Source: Podocnemis expansa
Lineage: Eukaryota > Chordata > Testudines > Podocnemididae
Direction of reading: 5' to 3'
Length of the DNA: 64,000 nucleotides
Assembly (NCBI GenBank): GCA_007922195.1
Contig: ML681990.1
Span: forward strand, 39,445,557-39,509,556
The position numbers were made by a program, and so were the translations under genes. This document shows, one piece after another, positions 26,701 to 41,700 of the stretch. Position 1 is the first letter of the stretch. Each line of letters starts with the position of its first letter. A model generated the notes under the pieces. That model had not been told where the DNA came from. It worked only from the letters and a program-made list of their open reading frames with translations, and did no database searches.

Positions 26701-29700
26701 CTCGATACATACCTGGGGCGCAAAGCCCCAGTCGCCCCACCCTAGTTACGGCCCTGCCCCTCACTCCCACTTAATGGTGTGGTAGGACTGTGACATTTGG
26801 TCGAAACTGTTTTTCAATATACATTAAGTACAGGCATGGGCATTCTTTTATTTGGTGACCAAGTAATTACATATTTCAAATCTTCATTTGTTTCTCTAGG
26901 GCAGGCAAACATAAATTTTTAAAGAGGAACCTTCTATCAGTAGTGTGAGTTAAACTATTTAGGTTTAAGGGGACTTAATAATTATTTGCTTACTGTTTTG
27001 GGTAGTGCCCAGAATAGTGTTTTTTGGAGATTCTCATACCGTTTCACAGGCAGGATTGCCTCCGCTTCTTTCACAATACTGCAGGCAAGTACTTTCCCTC
27101 CCTTTCCAGTAGCATGACATCTCTGTATCAAGTATAGAAACTGCTTATACAGAATAGTAATATTAGAAAAGAGTTCAATATATTTTCAGCTGACTTATAA
27201 TGAAATTTAATAACTGGAAACATGGGAAAGAGCCAACACCATATGATCAGCCAACTCTGTGGACCACTAGAAAGTGCTCTGTGGAGCACAGTTTAAGAAG
27301 TGCTGTAGCAGCACTTCTCTGTGCATTACTGGCCTATTAAGAAAGTACACTAAGAGTCAGATGACTTACTTTCTGTTTGTAGCTCTGGCAATGATCTTGT
27401 GTGTGACTCTGGGTAAGTTTCACTTCATCCTTCCATGCTTCTGTTTTCCCTCCTACCTGTCGAGCTTTAAAGTGTTTGCCTAAATTCTATGAAGCTCTTT
27501 TGGGACCAAAAAATGTTTGACAATGAATGTTAAATTTCTTAAAGAATCAACTTTAATTCTTCAGTCATAAAACAAGTTAGACTTATTTGGAAATTCCCAG
27601 AAAATTAATTCTGTAGTTGGAGCAAGAACTGTAATTTTAGGAAGAGGGATGTTGTATAGTTCATCCATAATAAAGTGATTGGATCCATGTTCTAAGCGCA
27701 AAACTCAACTCTGCCTTAATTATTTGGCTGCAGCCAACACCTCCATCATACACTGTTTTTTCAGAAACAGAGTATACATATTTACAGTGAAACGTGTGTA
27801 ATATATAAAAACAACAAGACTCTCCTTGATTGGAGATTTTCTAGCAGACCCCCATAGGCCACATGCACATCCCCAGCAGTGCGTGACTGTTCCGAAGCCT
27901 CAGAGGGATGTGCGCGCGGCCCAAACCACTCAGTTGCTTCTCAGCTGCCTCCAGTCCATGACGGAGTCCTCTGTTGTGGTCTCTCTCAAGCTAAGGAGGA
28001 AAGGTATAATAGGAGTCCCTAGTTAAGATATTCTCTTCACTGATGCAGTAGTTCATTTATGCCCTACACAGCTTTTGATTTGTTTCTACAATGTTAAGCT
28101 ATAGGTTTTAAGTTCTCCTGGTCAAGCATCTAATAAAACTTAACTGGGTGTGGAATAAATAGCCAGGTTTAGCTGCACAATGAAGTGTTTTTAGATCTCT
28201 CAGCATATGAAAGGCAATAGGTGCATTTAAGAGGGGTGTGTGTGTTCTAAAAGGAAAACAAACTAAATTTTTTGTAAAGGGTAACATTTTTACACTGCCT
28301 ATGCAGAAGTCTGGTCAGAGACTTTTGTTTTGTAAAACAAAATGATTGAAGTGGGATCTGTCCCACAAAAGCTCATGTGATAAATTCATTTTTTAGTCTT
28401 TAAAAGTGCCACAAGGCTCCTTGTTTCTTTTGCTGACTTATACTAACAGGACTTACCCACAGGAACTTGTCAACGTTTTGTCAGGTTTGTTGTCTTTTAT
28501 TCTGTAGGCCAACATAAGCAACTATCAAGTAAAACTTTGAAAAAAATGTTATTAAATAAGGCTATTCAAATAACTGAATTGACTGTTTATTTCACTTTTG
28601 TATTTAAATAGCTCTTTTGTATCAATTTTTTAAAAAAATTCTTTTAACAGCCTGAAGTACTTGAACAACTGAGTGGGTTAAAGGAATTTTGGATGGATGG
28701 TAATAGACTAACTCTCATCCCTGGGGTATGTCTACTTGATATTTTAAAAGCATTGTATTTATGTATGATGCAGTACCTGTCTTGTCAATTAACTTCTTAA
28801 TTTAAGAATACTTAAGAGTACCACAAAGCAAGGAGGTTAAGTGCTTTTGCTTTAACTAACCCTTTTGAAAGTTCCTGCCAATCACTTGAGGGATAGTTAT
28901 AAACAGTTCCTTTCAGTGAAAGCAATTTTACTGTCGTTTTAGATTCATACCTAAACTTCAGTTCTGTAAAGCCTTAGATCTAAATCCTCGTTTTAATTTA
29001 GGGATATTGACATTGTTTTTCCTGGGAAGAAATTTTACTATAGAGAGCAAACTGGAATTCACAAGATATATCTTGGTAAATTCTAATGATTACTGATATG
29101 GCCAATTATTAGTCATCACTTTTGAGAATTGTCCTTCTGTGTACTTAAGAATTTCTTTATGGGTCTGACCCAAAGCTGATTGAAGCCAGTGCAAATGCTC
29201 CTGTTGATTGTAATAGTTTTAGTCCTCTAATCTGGACCTCAGTTACATAGGGTTCATACTGACATGGGCCTTAAAGTAAATAGTGTATGTAATACAATTA
29301 AAGTAAATTTGATTATTTTAGAACTTCAAAATATTGGCAATACTTACTTTTTCTTTCAAACTTGCAAAGCAATAGTGCTCTTCTGGCCTATGGGCTTGTA
29401 GTCAATCTCTCTTTGTCCCCAGAGGTCTTTCTAGAAACTTATCATTAGTCATCCTCAGTGTCTTTTCCCATTTCAATGAATTATTGTTAGATACATTTTT
29501 TTAAAGACATTCCTCTATATCATACAGTAGAAGATTTTGGTAAAACTGTCCATAGGTAATATATGGTGATGCTGGTTGGCTTATGTACTCATGAACGTTT
29601 TTGTGTGTTTGAGCCATGTACAACTCTACAAAAACTGTATGCATCAGGGAGAAATGTGAGGGCTTAAAGAGCAGTAATGCTGCTTTACCTATGTTGAATT

Positions 29701-32700
29701 ATGACACTTCCATGTTACATTAGGTACAGTTCTGCTAGTGCTAAATTAAGAAGTGATTCTGAACCTAAATTGGAAGTGTATTTACTAGTCCAGAGACTGA
29801 GCTGTAAAATAAATTCATCTTAAAAAAACAAATTCCAATAACTGAATTGCTTACATTTAGACTTTGCACAAGCATGCATATAATCATATATCACATTCTG
29901 ATGCATAGAAACTTAAATAAGTTTGGGGACATGATATAGTTTGGCTGTTTAATATCTATAACACTGTGATGCTAACAATGCTTTGTTTTATCTTCTGTCA
30001 GCATAATACTTTAGAGCCAGTAGTCTCAGAAATAATGACTTGCTTGATTGATTGAAGTTACAGAAATAACCCATTTTTTCCTCTTATGTTTAGTTTATTG
30101 GCAGTTTGAAACAGTTGACCTACTTAGATTTTTCTAAAAACAACATTGAAATGGTTGAAGAAGGTGTTTCAGGCTGTGAAAGCCTACAAGACCTGCTGTT
30201 ATCCAGTAATTCACTTCAGCAACTTCCAGAGTCCATTGGTTAGTATTATCTAGTTTATGCCTTTTAAAAAAAAAAGTTAAGATATTTATAGGAGAGAACT
30301 TTAGGGAGCACAACTTGGAAATGTTGCTTGGGCCTGAAATCAAAACACAATGATCTTAAACTGTTCTGTTCATAAATATGCAAAACATAGTGCGTGACGT
30401 AGTAAAATTCTGGGAATGCAGTTTTGTCATGAATTTTGTAAATATTTTTGTAAATAAATGACAAAGTATTAGCTTAAACTAGAGAGTTTAAGTTGTTTGT
30501 TCTGTGTGGCTGAGGTATGATGAACTGGAAATAAAACTCTATAAATTAATCTACTTATTTCTTTGAGATGTGTAATATATATGTTTCCCTGGATTTCAGG
30601 TAACATGGAAGACAAATGTAGCTTGCCAATAACATTTTATTCTTAACTGCAACTTTCTTTATTTTAAGATATTACACTTTTCTTACTTGAGTACCCTTTA
30701 TTAAATTTTCATTTTACAACAGGTTCACTGAAGAAAGTAACAACACTTAAAATTGATGAAAACCAGTTAATGTATTTGCCAGACTCCATAGGAGGGTAAG
30801 TACATCACCTAAATAAAATTTTACCTTGCAGTTTTGAATGTTCTTAACAATGATTTGCTTTCTGTGGTGTTACACCTACCGTATATAGTCGGGCATAAGC
30901 CGATCTGGGCATAAACTGAGCCCCCAAAAAAGAAGCTAAAATCAGTGACCTGTGTATAAGCCGAGGTCTCCTTTTGGCCTTGGCCCCTAACCCCCCACCC
31001 ACTGCTGCTGGCTTCCTCTGGAGTTTCTGACAGCTTCCCTACCCCCAAAATCTCTACTGCTGCTTCTCCCTTGCCCCCCCGCTGTCCATTTCTCACTCCT
31101 GCCCTCCTGCTCTGCCCTTTCCTCACTGCTGTCACCCCTGCTGCCCCCCTGTTCTGCCCTTTCCTCACTGCTACCCCTGCTCACTTCTCAGTTTCCTACT
31201 GCCCCCTGCTCCTCCTACTGCCCCCTCCTCACTGCTACCTCCTGCTGCCACCCACTCTGCCTCTTCCCTCACTGCTGCCCCCCTTCTCTGTGCCTTCCCC
31301 ACTGCCTCCACCCCCGGCTCTTCACTGCTGCCCCACTGGCTCGTCACTGCCACCCCCCTGCTCCCCAACACCCTTTCCACCCCTTTCCCCCTTACCTCCC
31401 AACCCCTGCCGCCGCTGTTCCCAGCCTGTCACTGCTTCTCTGGGCTCCGCAAAAACCCTGGGTCCTCCTGCTGCTTTCCCCGACCCCCCCCCCCAAATGT
31501 CCAAGCCCTGCTCCTCCTTCCCTGACCCCCCCCCCCAATCCTCCCGGCCATCCCATCACTTTCCCCAACCCCCTCCCCAACCTCCAGTCCCTGCCGCCAC
31601 TTCCTTGGTCTCCCTGAATCCCCCCCACATCAATGTCCAGGCCGACCCCCTTACTTGGCTGCTCCAGATGCCAGGCTCCCTTCCTTCCTCCAGCCCCAGC
31701 CCCGGCCAGCTGCCCAAGATGGCTGCCCGGCAACACCGGGGTTCCGGCCTGCTGCATGGTCAGGGAAACGGCTGGCTGGGGCTGTCTACCATATTCTCCC
31801 GAGTATAAGCCGAGAGCCGTTTTTGAAGCCAATTTTCAGGCACAAAATTCTCGGCTTATACACAATGATATATGGTATATCTTTTTGTGTTATGACTGGT
31901 TATACTAATCTTTCTTCAACAAGCTATATTATAATGTTGTCTTCACATCCAGCATCTGGTTGGTTATATGTAACATTTTTGGAGAAGGTGGTTTTGTATT
32001 TTCAAGGAGCTAAATTCTATGTTCAGAAGTTTAGACATCACTAAAGATGAGACATGAAGAGGGAGTGTGGGAATACAGAACAGTTCAGATATGTTTAGTA
32101 AAACAAGTAGTTAGGTTACACTATGTCCCACTACATTTTATGCAGAAGGTTCCAGGTTCATATTTGTGGCTGTGTGTTACATACTGTAAACATTTCATAT
32201 AGTTTCTTAACATGTAAGTACAGGTTATTTAAGTTCATTTTCTGTTTTAAGAACGAGGTATAAATTTCTTTCCTCATTAAAAAGTATCCACATATAAGAT
32301 TATTTGGGTCAAACTACAGATCTTTTATTGTCATTAATAAAACACCATTTTTATCAAAAAGTAAGTAAAGGTGTCATATTAAAAATGATTGGCCCAAAAT
32401 ATAAAAAAAAAAAAAGGAGTCGTGTGGCACTTTAAGACTCACAGATTTATTTTTCTCATGAGCTTTCGTGGGAGAAAAATGACTGTAGAGAAAGAAGACC
32501 CCTTTTTTAAAATGGGTTGATGTGTTTAAAAACTACAGGCATTCTTTCATTCTGTTGTATTATTTTTGCATAGCTGTGCTGAATTTATTAAATTATGTTT
32601 GGCCATCAGAATTCACACTTGGTTATAAATTGCAGAGTTGATTCACTGGGAGACATAAGTGAATCAGTTTGTGTAAAACAATAAATTAAGTTTGCACCTC

Positions 32701-35700
32701 AGCCTTGTTTCTACCACCTTTTAAAAAGTTTGTTTAAGGAGGTTGTCATCACTTTGACACCAACTGCTTTCTGCCTGCCATATTCCTACTTTCTAGGACT
32801 AAAAAGCTATGACTTCACCACCATCACCTCTTCTGATTCTGACATGCCTACTTTGAATGTTTCCATTACCTTGTGTAGTTTAAACAGCACTATATGTGAT
32901 GCAGTGCATGAAAAATTTAAGTGGAGATGCTTGACACTAGTACAGAGGTAGCTAGACTGTCAGCCATTTAGATTTAGGGACTGTTGGGGTAGGAGAGCTT
33001 GAAAAGTGTCCTTACAAGTACTTGAGAAAGTCTACTTTGCCCTGAAGGAAAGGACATCAGTATATTTTAGATTCAAAAAAAATCTGAATGTTTTAATGCT
33101 TATTTAAGTCTCTGAAGCATTTGAGTTTCATTCATTAATTAAATTGTAAGTCAGCTTATTATAATTATATTAAAAATAAATCATGATAACAATTACAGTG
33201 TTAAAGCAAGTAAGCCTTTATGTATATACTAGGTTGATATTTTGAATTTCTTTAAAATTGTTCAGGCTAATATCAATTGAAGAACTGGATTGTAGTTTCA
33301 ATGAGATTGAAGCTTTGCCTTCGTCTGTTGGGCAGCTCACTAACATAAGGACCTTTGCTGCAGACCATAATTTTTTAACACAGCTGCCACCAGAGGTATG
33401 ATTTTACTTAGAGCCAATGTTAAGAGTTTTTGATTTCCTGGATATTAGACTGTATTTTATAGATATTTTAGTTCTGTTTACTTCAAATAAACTCAGTCTG
33501 CCACTTTTTTGCATGTTCTGAATATTTATTAAAAAGTCATTTATGTGCACATATAGTGGCCTTTCAAGTAACTGAAATTCAGGTATTGAAATACTCTGAG
33601 GCAAACTTGGTTTTGTAAAAATTATCTTTAAATTGTTAGTTCACAAACAAAAGATACAAAATGAAAATAATAATTACTCAATATTTTAATGACATTTAGT
33701 TTCATATTTAAGAATAAAGCAAATACAATTGTGTAGACAAAGTAATTTTAATATTAGATAGGCTCATTCTAAGATTGTAGATCATTGTTAAAAAGAATTG
33801 TAAACCTCAACCATATTTATTTTTTCAGATTGGAAACTGGAAAAATATAACAGTGCTATTTCTGCATTCCAACAAGCTTGAATTTCTCCCTGAGGAAATG
33901 GGCGATATGCAGAAATTGAAGGTCATCAATCTAAGTGACAACAGGTTTGTGAATTCTTTTCATTTAGTTATTGCATAAAATGCAGACGCATTGCACAGAT
34001 TGGAATCTGAATGTAATATGCCTTTGAATTTAAGTAGTGGGACATTTTGTGCAAAATATAATCCTCTCTCTCTTTCATGCACACTTTTAAAATGTTCTGA
34101 TTTTTATCTTGGAGGTTTTTCTGGTCTTAAAGATAACACCTTTATTTGGTATTTTATTATCTCTCATAATCATCTTGCTGCGTTTTTTGGATGCATCTAC
34201 GTTTTGTGAAAGCTTCTATATTCCTTTCCAGTCACTTCAGTGGGAGTGACTCAAGAAGGAAAAGTGCACTATTGTATGTTTTTGTTGCCTTCATGTTCTT
34301 CCAGCTGCATGTGAATCCAGCAGATATGGTTAGTCCAGAGTGATTTTTGTGCCTCTCTTTTCCCTTTTGTGGCACAGCTTCATCTCATGCATAATCATTA
34401 GCCTTGATTGATTGATTGAATTAAAACATGTCTATATCCATATGTCAGGTAAGACTTGAATGTCATATCTATATACAGTACAAGGCAGGACACGGAATAC
34501 TATCTCAGTTCAGTATAAAATACTTGAATGCATCTATGTGTTTACTAGACCCGGTAAGCAAAATTGTGGCTTGATTTTGGTGGTAACACTGGAAATGAGG
34601 CAGGGTTCCAAATGAACATAGCCTAGTTTCCTGCCAGCTTGCCAACCTGGTTCCTCAGCAGTTTACCAGGTGGACTGTCTCAGAGTTGTACACTTCAGAG
34701 GGTTTAGGGGCTCCGGCTCTGGAAGAGCCCATCATATAGATTGCTGTATTTACTTTACTTCTGAAACTTTTTCACAAAGATTTGAAAATTTTCAAAAACC
34801 TTTGCCGTTCTGAAATTTTGGGAGGTTTGTAGGTAATCAAACAATACCAAAATTCAGAACATTGAAGTCCTTTACAAAATGGAATTGTCTTTCTCCATAC
34901 AGCTCTACCACATAGTCAAAATTTAACAGTGTTTGCTCCTCAAGTTATTACCCTTCTGTTTATCAAACAATATCTTTAAATGTTTTGCAATCTTTTTAGA
35001 GGCACCAAAGATAGCTTTGTTTCTGTATAGGCCATTAGTCTTGACACCCATGCTTAGAATAAATTTTTGTCTTGCAAATTTTGATTTGTTTCTTTCACAG
35101 GCTGAAGAATTTGCCATTTAGCTTTACAAAGCTTCAACAGCTGACTGCGATGTGGCTATCGGACAATCAGGTGAACAGTGGTTTTTGTATAAGTGATATC
35201 TGTTCAGGCTTTTCTTAGTAGAAATAGTTAATTTTATGGAGTAAAAAGTGATTATCCACAGATATAACTCTAGGCTGTCTTGATGTAACTTTCTTGGTGC
35301 TTATAAACTAGACAGCAGTGAGTCTGGTACATGACTGGGTGACATTCATAAACCTGGCAAACCAATGGTGTTGCTAGTGCAGGTAATTTAGTAGATAATG
35401 CTCTTTTGATTCAGTACTGAACTAGTGCCTAGAATTAGTATCAGGGGTACTTTGGTTCTAGTGATATTTCAGATGCATTATAAAACAGAGGTATCAAACC
35501 ACACATATTTTCAAGGTCATTTACATTTTTTTGTAAGGCAGGGCACTGAACCTACCGTCTTGATCTGTGTTCTGTTCTATTCACTTCCCTGCAGTTTCAA
35601 ATGGATAATGTACACTCCAAATGTAGAATATTTTAGGACCATGAAATATCCTAGGACCCAGAATGAAACTCAACACTTAGTTATATATAGATATACATTG

Positions 35701-38700
35701 TTTTATTCATCTCTAATGTATTTCTTGGATGTCATTTTGTTTTGTATAACTTGTAAAAATCCTTCTGAGAAGAATATGTGGTAATTGTCAGGCAGATCAG
35801 TCTTCAAAATGTAATCAGCATTGTGTGAATAAGCAACAAAGATTTAAATGTTTATTTCCTACTTGCATGTTAACCGTGCGTAATCTCATAGTGTTTTTTT
35901 CTTTCTCAGTCTAAACCGCTCATCCCCCTTCAAAAAGAAGTCAACCCAGAAACACAGAAAACCGTGCTGACTAATTACATGTTCCCCCAGCAACCAAGGA
36001 GTGAGGATGGTAGGAATTTTTGAATGGTTCTTTTATCAAAAACACGGACCAGTGAAATTAAAAATGGAAAGAGTTTATAGAACATGAGTTTCAATATATA
36101 AAATCTAAAAAATGTAGAGTGATTTTGATGAAAATTTGGATTCCATGAAAAAATTGTCTGAAAAAATGTGATCAATATCATCTGAGGTAGAACTGAGTGA
36201 GACCAGGGGTTATTTAATTTGAGCAGGGAGAGATAATGAGAGGGAATGTGTGCAACAGAGAGGGAGTCAGGGCTTGCAGCACCTTCTACTATTAAGTTTG
36301 AGCAACAATATCCCATTAGAAGAGATCCTGTTTTCAGTTGCTTATAATTGTGCCGAAGATTAACCTTTTCGCTGAAAATTGCTATGCCTAGTGTCTAACT
36401 CAGACTTAATTTTTTTGGAAAATTTGATCTAAAATGGTTTAGCCATTTCCACGAACAAATTTGATGGAAAATATATTGTTTTGCCATACAAAAAATTTCT
36501 TAAAGCCATTTCATTGAGAAGGTCTAGAAAGTTTGTGCTTTGACACAAGAACACTGCAGATTGGCAGCGGGAATGATTTTTATTTCGAGGATGCACCTTT
36601 TGCTATCCTCAGTGAAAAAATACTCAGATTTAGCCATGTGCTAAGCCTTTGAAAATATCTAAGTTGAACATGCCAGGTAAACATTTTAGATTTAGGCAGG
36701 TAAAATCTCCAAAGATTCTATCCACACTGAATATGCACCAACCCCTCACGGCTTCTATATGTGACTAAACTCTGCATGTGCCATTGCACAGAATTACTAA
36801 CTGAGCATGCATCAGCTCAGAGACATAGAAACTTAGCAGGAGTTCCTTTGCAGTTGCTGCTCTGGTACAGGATGGTCACCAGATCTGAGGGCAGAGAGAC
36901 TTTCATCTTTTTGTGGCCAGGCAATTTGAAGAAGGAAGTTTTCTGACTCTGATGCAAATCAGTGTAATGGATTCGGGATGAGGATAGGAGAAGTAGTAGG
37001 ATGGGACAAGGAGCTTAGGGAGAGAAAGAGAAGATTGGGGTGGGATGGGGGAGGACTGAATAGGGTAGGGTGTCTGGGACAGAGCTAGTGAAGGAAACTG
37101 GTCCTTAGTCTACAGTTGATGCACTTTTTGGCAGCAGTTGGAGAGATATATAAGGTTCATAAAATACCTTGTGTGTCTTGCTTCATGTTAGTAACTCTAC
37201 TTTCCTCCCTGTACACACTGCAGTAAGTCAAAAGGAAATGCTGTCCAGATGACATAGTGCTACTCTGCTTATGGAGCTTGAGTTACAGTGTCGAGCTCAA
37301 GGTTTACTGAGTGCGTCTTGACTGACCACTCACTAGAACCTGGAAAAGCGAACTGACAGTGGCAAGTTTGCCACCATCAGTGTAGACATGCCGTGGGAGT
37401 GGAAGAGTACTGATGAGAAGCTGGGAGTGGCAGGACGAGGACATTGTGACTGAGAATCAGTAGGAATGGAGAGTGGGGAAGATGGACAGATCTGGTGAGG
37501 TCCTGGGCTGTGAAGTGGGAACTAGGAATGACTGGGCAAAAAGGTTGGGAAAGGGAGCTGGGGAAGCTGAAGACTGAGACTGCAATAAAATCTCTGGTAG
37601 GATTATGAGCTGAGAGTGATGGGCAAGACAAAGAGTAAGAAGAGGTGAGCTAGAGCTGGCTGGACAAAGAGACTAGGAGCTGATAGAATAGGAGTTGGGG
37701 AAGAGATTTGAATTCAAGAGTGGAAAATAGGGCTTGTTGGGAAAGGAGACTGTAACTGGGAGGATAAGCTTGAAGAATGGAGATAAGGATTGGCTAGGTG
37801 AAAAGAATGGATCTGGGATGAGCAGCCACATGTGGGGAAGAAATGGCACTGGTTCAGGGAATTAGGTGGGTCAGTGCAGAAAGCAGTAGGCTTGTGGGAG
37901 ATCAAGCGAAGAATATCTATCACTCAGAGCCTAGAGCAGTGGTTTCAAACTATGGGTCAGGACCCAGTACTGGGTCACAGAACTTCAGGTGCTGGGTCAC
38001 GGCACCCTCTGCTGCTGCCTCCAAAAAACCAGAGTGCGTTGCTAAAAGGTGTAATTGTTGGGTCTCGGGCATAAATCTTTTTTTTTTTTTTTTTTCAACT
38101 GGGCCCTGACGGGGGAAAAGTTTGAAAACCACTGGCCTAGAGTCCATTCATTTCACATAAGCTGCTGCTGCTGTAGGTGTAGCTCAGGTGGCAAAGTTCT
38201 GTGCCATTAATGTAAAGTTACAGCTCTGCTGGTGACCCATGCAATTACCAATATAATGCTGCTGTATGGAATTTCTGGGATTTTTTACGTTGCTTTTTTC
38301 AAGAACCTAGGAAATTACTCGCACACAAAAAGTTAAAAGAATATTAAGGTTGCAAGTCAAGCACTCAGAAGTTAGGAAGTTGTAGCCCAAAGGGGGATCT
38401 GGATTGAGCAGTGACAGTATGATCACAAGTGATAGAATAAAAGATGATTTGATTAAAAGAGGTAGAATGCTTACATCCCTTTCAGCTACCAGAGACCCCT
38501 AGAAACGGTAGCGGGCGGGCTCCTGGGCTTTATCTCCAAGGCACCTGCTGCAGCTTCCAGGTCCGTCGGTGAAGTCCAACATACATTAGAATTTCCTACT
38601 GTTATATAGCATAACAGGGAAAAACTACTAACTATAAAATATTCACGTCAGCATACAGGCTCTGCTAACAGGCATGCCTTGTAAGGATTACAGGATGGTC

Positions 38701-41700
38701 ACTCAGATAAACAAGTAGATATATGTATGTCTTCTGGTCATCAATACCGTAGATATATGTATGTCTTCTGGTCATCAATACCTACATAAACAGCAGTGAA
38801 TTGTGCTGCTGCCTGGTTCAGGGAAAGGTCACTCCCTGGCCTGAGTGAGGCCATTAGCAAAGCAGTAAATTGCACATGTTTACAGATACCTGACACCTTG
38901 GTCTAAGTGGAACCACAGGCAAGGCAGGGTAATAAATTGTTCATATTCTGGGCCCATGATTTGGTCTGAGTAGGGGTGCCACTACCTTTCGTGTACAATT
39001 TTCTTCTGCTTATTTTTCCCCTACAGAAGTGTCCAAATTGAGTAACCTTGTGACTTTGCAGTGTTAATAATGTATTTTCTTACCCCGAATTATGAGACTG
39101 TTACCACAAAAAAGAAGAGAGAGGAGTAATTTTGACCCCCCTATAATGAAGCAGAGAAGGGGAGTAAATGCTCTTTCTTGACCGCAAAGCAGTCATTGAG
39201 AGGAAGGTGGTGCCTCTCCCAAAATCCATGAAAAATTTCATTTTTGATGGCATGAAGTCTACTAATACAAATTCTGTGCCTATGCACATAGTGGTTCCAG
39301 TATTCCCGTGGTGAATAAGGCATTAAAAGAGCATGATATTGGCTTAAAAATCGTAAGATTTTAGAAGGGAGTGTGTGCCTTTATTCATCTTCCAGTGTGT
39401 AAGTGCCTTTAGTTTATGTGTGGGTCATGTTTTCAGCCTTTTTTCCACTATAACCATGAGGGCTAGAAACTTGCTTTTCTTTCTGTTTTTAAATAAATCA
39501 GATTGCCAATCACTGCTCATTTCAGTAGATTGAATTGTGGAATGTTTTTATTAAATAGCAAGACTAGTAATAAAATTGTAAGAGCAACACAGAAGTTTGA
39601 ATATTAAAATAAAGGAGAGAACACTGGTGGCAGTCAGGATATTGTTGGGAACATTCCCTGAAGTGTGACTTTAAAAATGGCAGTTTTGTGCTCAACAGAT
39701 TTGTTTCCTGAATTCCTGTTTGTATTCATGGTCATATTTAGGGGTCTTCAAAGTCACTGTCACGTGCTGTAACTCTTAATTTATCACTACTATGAATTTT
39801 AGTAGTTGTCATATTATTGATAATACCTGGATTCGGGTATTAATTTTAAACTGTTGTATGTTCCCCATGCCAGTGAAGATGGCAAGTATGGGTGAAAATC
39901 CGTGTGTTTACCTTATTTAATAGATATAATTTTATTTCTTGACTATTGGGGGCTCTATTTCCAGTCCTTATAATCTAAATATTATATTTCTATCGCAAAT
40001 GCAGGAATATTGAGAAGTAGCTGTTTATGTGTGCAATCTCTTCATTGCTAATATGATATATAGGAATGAAGGACATTTTTCTAGTAAAGTTTGGCAGATT
40101 AACGCAGAATTAGTTTATTTAGTATCTGTTGTGAACACGCATACTTCAGTAAGTGGTGATAAGATCATCTAGAATTTTTCTTTTTGCTAAAAATAAATAG
40201 TTCATAAAGCAGTCTGTAATTATTGCAATTTCTGTTCAGCCATGTTTTTATCTTATTTAGGGTAGGTATTTTGTTATTTTTAAGGGTCAGGATTAGTAGT
40301 ATAGGGTTAGGCAAACCCGGGCCTGTTGGTCAAAAGTGGCATGCAAGCCCATGTGGAATGGCACATGGCACCCTCTGTGGCACCACAGAAATTGCCACTG
40401 AAAGCCATTCCAGGTGGCTTCTTTCAGGAGCTTGTGGGGTGCCAGGGAGTCCTTGCTATGCCCATACCTCAGGCATGCCATGGAAAGGAGTTGCCTGGAG
40501 CAGCTCCTCTCCATGTTATACTGCTGCCAAAAAGAGCCCCTGTGCCCAGGCACACAGCTAAGAGGAGCTGCTCTGGGTGGCTTCTTTCTGCAAACAGCTC
40601 CTTTCAGTGCCATGCCTGGGAAGCACCCCCCAGTCCAAACATGACTGCCACTGAATTTTCAGGTGGCTGCCATGTTTTTTGGTGGTTTGTACAACCGGCA
40701 CTGGCTGAGGATGAGGGAGGAGGGGCCACCATGGGAGTCAGCAAAGTTTGCTGACACTGGTGGTAGTGGATGGATATTTGGAAGTCTGGCATATTTGTAC
40801 ATAGGTCTTTCATTCCTGGAAATATTGTGTTGCCATATGAGTAGGCTGACCTGATGTCCCCTGTTTTCAGGGACAGTCCTTGATTTAGGTTATTACTGGG
40901 GAGTGAGTAACTATCTCTACAAATGTCCGGAATTGGCTTTGTCACCAAACAGTGATTTAATAATGAGGCAAAATAGTGTTAAAAAAAAAAAAAAGTGACC
41001 CAAATAATAATATGTAACCACTGCACTACTTTTCAAATTTTACTCATACCCTGGCTGAGCAGAATATGGAAGGCTGCCACCAAGCTTCCAAAAACTTAAT
41101 TGGCTTTTGGCAGGGACTGGAAAATCAGACGTCCCCAGAAATTGTTTCAAAAATCTGGTCAACCTACATATGAACCTTTACTAGACTATGTCAGAAAAGC
41201 AGGCTGCATAATTTGTTACAGTTGGGAGGCTCAGATCAGGAGGGTGCCTTTGATGAGACTACTTGAAAACAGAAGTACAGCTTTTAGGGAGGATTTTGTC
41301 TGTATATTGCAGTGAATTTTACTGTTAAGAGAATACAGGCAAGTTCTCAATGCAGTGAGGTTACAGCAGTTGGTCTGGGGATAACAGATCTTTAGTTTCT
41401 GGTTCTGCCAGCCCTTTACCTTCTGAAGCATGGGCATAGGTACAAACCTAACGGAATAAAAAGAATGAATAAGAAATGTGTTTTCATGTCATTTTGTGTG
41501 TCTTATATTTACTGGAATTGTGTTTTTTGGTTTTTTTGTAGTTCTGTTCATATCTGATAATGAAAGTTTCAATCCCTCTTTGTGGGAGGAACAGAGAAAA
41601 CAGCGTGCTCAGGTGGCATTTGAATGTGATGAAGACAAAGATGAAAGGGAAGCACCACCCAGGGTCAGTATTGCCATCTCCATTTTGAATTCCTGATTAT

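Noticed and set aside
31071..31808. 245-residue Pro-rich open frame
   Set aside because: It lies in C/T-rich low-complexity DNA inside a repeat element. The length comes from composition, and no splice or start context supports it.
38172..38250. Possible tRNA gene
   Set aside because: Only an A-box-like start is recognisable. No intact anticodon arm or acceptor pairing, and it is the head of a SINE-like repeat.
38715..38782. Possible CRISPR-like repeat
   Set aside because: Two abutting identical units without spacers, in vertebrate intron; a simple tandem duplication.
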